Notes under the pieces: model-generated
The model's input: the letters and a program-made list of their open reading frames with translations, nothing else
The model's database searches: none
What the model was told of the DNA's origin: nothing
Translations under genes and position numbers: made by a program
Assembly (NCBI GenBank): GCA_958510875.1
Contig: OY294070.1
Location: 115,362,703-115,426,702 of the forward strand
DNA from: Endomychus coccineus
Taxonomy: Eukaryota > Arthropoda > Insecta > Coleoptera > Endomychidae
DNA length: 64,000 nt
Reading direction: 5' to 3'
Shown: positions 59,145 to 64,000 of the stretch, piece after piece
Layout: every line of letters begins with the position of its first letter
Numbering within the stretch: the stretch's first letter is position 1

Positions 59145-59896
59145 AGTAAATCAGTACTGTAAGGCGGACCCAAAAGTTTTTTAAGGACGCAGTTTGAAAG
59201 ACACCCTCGGTTCATCTAATCTAATGTACCTTTCATGAGTTAGAATCCTTCAACTGCATCTATCTTGATGAAAACCTTGAAATCGCTGTTTTTCTCCTCA
59301 TTCTATAGTACAGATCGCGGATGTAAATTCGAATTGTGGTTATATTTCCGGCTGTTTTTCAACGATGATCCTATCAGCGACATTCCGTGATGATACCATA
59401 ATGTCTATTAATTAGTGGCTTGAACTAGTGAACTCTTTGCCTAGTGATGTCTTCTCCTATACCTATTACCTCCAAATCATCAAGAGAAATTCGAATGCTC
59501 ATCTTTCCTGCCAACGTTCCACCCCTTGCTCATACGATGTTTTCCGAACATTATAGGCTTTACTCTCGTGTAGTCAAAGTATAGGAAAAAAAGATTCAAC
59601 CAGGCGGAATGAGTATACAATCATATGTATTACCTATCTGGAATTTATAGTAGCAGTGATAATGTCATCTAAAGTTACTTAGCAAGACAATGGCAAATGC
59701 CAGATAGCCGTGACTTTAACTTCACCTTTCTACAATAATCTGTTTTCACGTAATCTTCAACTGCCGAACCCATGTTATTATCGTTTAGTACACTGTTGTA
59801 GTAACGCTCTGGAAAAGTGTTTTTATGTCATGATGGAGGAGCCACGCTACGTATTCAACTTTAGTTTCAGTAAATGGAAAGAAGCAGGGTCGGACG
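59145..59896. other. stretch without a recognised gene
   Basis: Nothing recognised. Confidence 0.4.
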
Positions 59897-60793
59897 CAGA
59901 GGCGTAGCTAGGATTGTGCGCGCCCGGGGGCAGTTATCATAATTGCGCCCCCCCACGTTTCAGCCTCTTGATTCTTAAAAATATGTATCTTCGTATACAA
60001 CATTGCCAAATATATTTAATGAAAGAAAGAAGGGAACACAGTATTTATTAGTTTTAAGTACTTTTCTTTCAAATTTACATATATTCATTGAACAATGAAT
60101 CTAGATATGTATTTTACGAGCTTTCATTGATGCAAATGTATTATGCGTGATGCATCAATCTATTCGAGAGTCTCTTTCTTCACACTCAACAGAGCTAAGT
60201 CCGACAATCTTTGTTGCTCCATTGATGCCCGCAGATAAGTTGACTTAAGGACCGCTCACAACTTGTAATAGATACGGAGACAGTTAGCAGGATCTGTAAC
60301 GCAACTCTTAAATTCGTAAAAAGATCTTTACCGTACTGTATAAGGAATCGGAGTAGCTCGATGGGGGTATTGATGACATTTTCCCGTCAACGTAGTAACA
60401 TTCTCAGTCAACGATGTCGTTAGACAAGCCAGTGCCGTCAACGTCAGTAGAGTAAAATTCTCCGAAACTTCCACACTGTTTTTTCACGCAATCGGAATCT
60501 GAACCACTCATCAACTCTGCAACTTTTAAGAGGGAACCAAACTTCTTATTCAGATCACGAAGACGCTGAAAACGATTGTCGAACTCAACCTGGAGCCTAT
60601 CAATAGCGTTTGCCAAAACGCGACGTTGTTCCTCATGTGCTGAAAGACCTGCATCTTCAGCTAACTCTCCAGGTTTCTTCTTCTCCGTTCGACGTTGATT
60701 CCCCATCGGTGAATTTCTTTTCCGTGCAGTTCCCAAATTTGGCGCCTCTCTGGATCCGGCGCCTGGGGCACGTGCCCTCTCGCTACGCCACTG
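59897..60793 (-). mobile_element. hAT element, internally deleted
   Basis: Ends CAGAGGCGTAGCTAGG and, reversed, CAGTGGCGTAGCGAGA are flanked by GTCGGACG on both sides (59889-59896 and 60794-60801). The exact 8-base duplication and the CAGWGGCGTAGC ends identify hAT. At 897 bases it is a deletion derivative that keeps part of a transposase on the minus strand. Confidence 0.92.
60404..60780 (-). pseudogene. hAT transposase fragment
   Basis: The frame contains VLANAIDRLQVEFDNRFQRL and RDLNKKFGSLLKVAELM, resembling the stretch of hAT (ZMYM1-like) transposases just before the last catalytic residue, where EFxxRFxDL is conserved. The preceding 90 residues are basic and low in complexity. The frame begins outside the element in the flank, so its start is accidental. 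No catalytic residue or dimerisation domain is left. Confidence 0.6.
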
Positions 60794-61199
60794 GTCGGAC
60801 GAATTATTGTATTCATGATTTAGTATTTTTTGGATCAATTTTCATTGTTTGAAATGATAAAAGTACATGTACCTCCACAGTCCACATGCAGACTTAAACT
60901 CAAGGTTTTTCCTCACATTTTTTTACGACGAGAGCCTATCCGCAAAATAATATAAGCCTTAGTGAGACAAATTTTACTAGCTTAGGCTCTGACGGGTTGC
61001 TTTTTTTGCTTCGTTTCCTTATTCTTTCATTTATTGAAATTTATTTACCCATCATCATGTCGTAATCACCACACACCTCATTCTTCTACATCATCTCCTG
61101 TTTTATTTATACGGAAACAGGGAAAGACTATCGACTCCATCAACGACAGAGTAAGCGTGTCAAGCCAATATTGGTATTGGTATTGGTTGAGATGGTAGC
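60794..61199. other. stretch without a recognised gene
   Basis: Nothing recognised beyond the hAT target copy at 60794-60801. Confidence 0.4.
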
Positions 61200-62280
61200 G
61201 GGCTTAATAAAAAGTTCAATGCACTTGGCCAAAGACCTTTGTACACTATCCCCTGCTACGTTTTTCAGGGGGTATTTGAATACCCCATTGCTCGACTGAA
61301 TCCTAATATCTGTTTTACGCTTAGATGCTTCATATCATCGACCGTGATGATCCCCGGCCATAAATCTGGTTCGAATGAGCTCAGAACATTCACAAAGAAA
61401 GTGGGTTGAGTCCACTTTGTTTCCTTAGCATCTCATACAGAAAGGAATGTGTCACTTCCCTATTGTATGTTTGAATTCCATCAGATCCCTGTGACCTGTT
61501 AATATCTCGGAGATTATCCTGATGCTTTGCCTATCCAGCGGGAGTGTTTCGCTTGCCCTTAGGCCTACCTCATCACCAAGCAAGGTTTTAGCAGATCGGC
61601 AGCCGTCAATGTTCCTCCATGCTGACGAATTTCCATCTCTCAGATACTTCTGCAAGATCTGCATACGCCGTTGTAGGGGATACCAGCAAGGGGATCTTGA
61701 GGAGCTTCCAATCTGGCTCCTATTTTGGCCAGTTTGTCCACTCTCTCATTCCCTTTTCAACCTGAGTATTCAGGTCAGGTTGAGCCTGTTTTCACCGGTT
61801 CTTTGCTATTGCTGACAAGCCTCGAAGAGACAGTCGGGATTTTCAGTGCGTTGATTGTCCGAATAGATCCAGATGTTCTCATTTATCTTTCGCTAGCCGA
61901 GTAGCTTCTCCGCACATCTGTGGATGTGAAGCATCACGGCTTGGGAGACGGTGTTGAGAACCCTCATTCGCATGAACAACCCATCAATATATCTGTGACA
62001 GCAAAATCTCCAACTCTTGTGTTTGTTCTAGACCTATCCGTGTACCGAATTATGCCATGTTTAGTCGTGCGGCCATTTTCCCATTCCTGCCTTGACGGGA
62101 TGGCGACCCTGAACTGCTGCTCCTCGAACCACAGAGCTTTGATTCTGTCCTGCGGTTATAGTCGCAGCCAAGGTCGTATAGACAGGTCTGGAAACTCGAG
62201 GCTGTTTCCTATCCGAGCAGTGAGTCGCTTACGCGTCCAAGTGCGCGTAGTACCAAAAGTCGTCACGTAGGGATGAACGA
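61200..62280 (-). pseudogene. LINE RNase H and C-terminal domain, broken
   Basis: On the minus strand: KALWFEEQQFRVAIPSRQEW (about 62140), RYTDRSRTNTRVG (RNase H start, YTDGS in the family), FAVTDILMGCSC, a block with SGSIRTINALKIPTVSSRLV, GNERVDKLAKIGARLEAP (the RNase H end, GNExADxLAKxGA) and IISEILTGHRDLMEFKHTIG (zinc-knuckle region, 61540-61455). The domain order is RNase H then knuckle, as in R1/LOA-like LINEs. Stops and frameshifts are many. The reverse transcriptase is not present. Confidence 0.8.
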
Positions 62281-62743
62281 CCGTGGGCGTCACGTAAGAG
62301 TATCATCTTGATCTCTATGAAGAGTATTCTGTGACATTTGACAGTTAACTTATAAAAATATAAGAATCTACACATCAGTTTGGTTGAATTTTATTAAAAA
62401 TTCACTAGCGGCAATGAGAACAAGTCGTAAATTAAAAAAATGCAGTGATCCAAAATACCTATGGAGTAACAAATATATATATATATATATATATTACAAA
62501 TCAACACTACAATGTAGTGTTCATTTGTAACATAATGGATTTCCATTCCAACAAGTAAAGATCCTTTACAATCTAAAAAAAAATATATAGTAATAGAGGA
62601 AAAACATTGACAAATTACATAGATTCTTACTACTTCTAATAAAAAGTATAAAATTACTGTTTTGCTTTCAAATTAACAAGTGTTTGTTTCTTTATCTCTG
62701 AATCCAAGAGCAGGGCTTCCCTCATGAGGTTCAAGCTGCCATT
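62281..62743. other. no gene; 3' flank of the Myb/SANT gene
   Basis: Contains a (TA) run at 62477-62494. The Myb/SANT reading frame continues beyond its TGA (62744) through about 29 sense codons to TAA at 62654-62656, with helix-like content (NLMREALLLDSEIKKQ), so this may have been coding until recently. Confidence 0.5.
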
Positions 62744-63460
62744 TCACATCATTTTGACCTCTCTTTTTTCCATGTCTGCGATGGCCAATCTTTTGTCCAG
62801 GAGGGAATCATATTTCTCTGCGATTGTCGAGGATGTCAATTCCCGAGAAACTAAAGGTCTTTTACTGGAAGTTGCATTTGCCAAGATAGGTGGCTTTCGA
62901 GTTCTCAACATGCTGCTCTTGAATTCGCTCAGTCCCCAGCCTAATGTTGGTTGATTCTGTCATAAAAAATATTATGTTTCTACGATATATTTATGTTTTC
63001 CAAAATACCTTACCATATCAGTAGTTTTGATTTCATCGTTAGAATGACCAAGTTCGTCACAATTATCAGGTTCCATTGGCACATTGATTGAATCCTGTGA
63101 ATAATAGATTTTTAATGAAGAGAATAAATTGAGCTACAACTTTCCGCACATCCATGTTTCTGTTGTTGTAAAATTTTTCAAGTGAATGCACCTCTCTATA
63201 CCTCGATTCTGAACATGAAGAATTGAATTCATTAGCTACAGCTTTCCAGGCCTTGTTCTTCTCATCAACACTGACACCGTCAGTTTTTTTGCATTCAATA
63301 ATGTGCTTATATTTATGCACAAGGCTTAAAAGCAGTTGCTTCTCAGTTTCAGAAAAATTAGGGATACGGGTCTTCTTTTCAATAGTTCTCTCCGAAAATA
63401 ACAGTTTTCAGTAGAATTCACTACGATAATTGTGTATTATATTACCTTATTACTTTCCAT
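62744..63460 (-). CDS. Myb/SANT-like (Zeste-like) DNA-binding protein, four exons
   Basis: Predicted exons on the minus strand: 63460-63446, 63389-63138, 63094-63014 and 62956-62744, all joined in phase 0, giving 186 residues. Introns of 56, 43 and 57 bases have GT...AG ends (GTAATA, GTAGCT, GTAAGG donors; GGAG, CACAG, GACAG acceptors). Residues 6-89 hold a Myb/SANT-like domain of the type found in Drosophila Zeste and in accessory proteins of Harbinger transposons: IPNFSETEKQLLLSLVHKYK, HIIECKKTDG, then KNKAWKAVANEFNSS. Such proteins bind DNA in the nucleus. The third exon is acidic. The fourth has SSTIAEKYDSLLDKRLAIAD, a helix that may be coiled coil, and stops at TGA; the frame resumes beyond it, so the C-terminus may be truncated by a recent mutation. 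No Harbinger transposase is visible nearby. Exon limits are my reading only. Confidence 0.72.
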
Positions 63461-63719
63461 TTCAACGGTGCAAATGGGCATTAGTAACACTGCTTGTGAT
63501 TCCGGGAAGAAATCGTTTTACCCATACAACTACCGTACTACCTAGTAGTTATCTATGGTTTTACATCCCTCGTGATCCAAGCGCTAGCTAGTGGCTGAGC
63601 GAGGGACTACGACCGTGGGGACCCGTGAGCGACTCAACTCAACCATAGAGTTTCCGGACCTGTGTATACGACCGTGGTCGCAGCTTTCCAGGCTGACCCC
63701 TGGTTAGACGGAATTGATC
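63461..63719. other. upstream of the Myb/SANT gene; nothing else seen
   Basis: Should contain the promoter of the minus-strand gene. Two near-copies of GTCGCTC / GTGGTCGCAG-like sequence and ACGACCGTGG (63610, 63669) occur. No TATA box assigned. Confidence 0.35.
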
Positions 63720-63985
63720 TGCACTCCATCTCGTTAGGAAGCCATCGCAGCTAAACCACCATCATTGTGAGATTCCTCATCGTCAATGATAGGGGTGGCA
63801 TGCCCAGCAAGGCTCTCAATGCTGCAGTCGGTGTACTCTTCCTCGTGGATGTAATGCCTGTGAAGAAGAGTTACTGTATTCTGCCTAAAAGTTTCTGGGC
63901 TATAACCAGTTCGGTTATTTTCCACCATACGAGAACTGCATGATTTAGTATTGGGATAATAGTTTGTAGCGGAGCAGATCCACAT
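63720..63985 (-). pseudogene. LINE RNase H fragment
   Basis: The minus-strand frame holds a hydrophilic linker and HYIHEEEYTDCSIESLAGHA, then TPIIDDEESH. YTDCS stands where YTDGS begins the RNase H fold of R1/LOA-like LINE polymerases, with the first catalytic aspartate kept. The frame ends in TAG at 63734 just before the next strand. It is not continuous with the LINE at 61200-62280, because the Myb/SANT gene lies between and the two would overlap in domain content. Confidence 0.55.
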
Positions 63986-64000
63986 CAGTTGTCTAGGCCA

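Overview
The window looks like gene-poor, transposon-rich, AT-rich chromatin of an insect. The evidence is many decayed insect-type transposons (Tc1/mariner, hAT, piggyBac, Crypton, jockey-like LINEs, Penelope-like elements, Gypsy LTR elements, a tRNA-type SINE) and short introns of 43 to 68 bases in the one gene I could splice. A beetle is my guess from the abundance of hairpin elements ending in TACAGGGTG, but the order is not proven. I see no bacterial gene, rRNA, functional tRNA or CRISPR array.

Bases 1-14,900 hold an unrecognised ORF, a broken Crypton tyrosine recombinase, a SINE, a Penelope-like element (PLE) on the minus strand split by a 950-base foldback element, two jockey-like LINE fragments, a second PLE with a GIY-YIG domain and a hammerhead-like motif, and a complete but dead mariner element. 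Bases 14,900-24,000 are a cluster of long inverted repeats, a LINE split by one of them, another PLE and a hAT element with a perfect 8-base target duplication. Bases 25,300-32,200 hold LINE tails, mariner and Tc1 relics and a 2.3 kb mariner-like element whose very long terminal repeats reach into its transposase start.

Bases 34,055-41,510 are a nest: TA microsatellites, a 179-base hairpin, and a 6.3 kb Gypsy-type LTR element on the minus strand whose two 1,565-base LTRs look identical although its interior has lost protease and most of reverse transcriptase. Bases 42,500-49,800 hold more hairpin elements (one nested in another), a LINE tail, a SINE and a nearly intact piggyBac element. Bases 53,000-60,800 hold another hairpin, a Gypsy remnant with two primer-binding sites facing each other, a further hairpin and a second hAT element. 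Bases 61,200-64,000 hold LINE RNase H relics around the best candidate for a working gene, a four-exon Myb/SANT-like (Zeste-like) DNA-binding protein on the minus strand.

Two patterns stand out. First, five loci share the hammerhead ribozyme layout (a CUGANGA-like box, stem II, GAAA, a very short stem III and often a matching stem I), and two of them show compensatory stem changes. Second, a set of 0.75-0.95 kb perfect-fold hairpins keep the same inner arms while their outer arms differ, as if ends had been exchanged between families. Coordinates of decayed elements are approximate unless a target duplication or terminal repeat fixes them.
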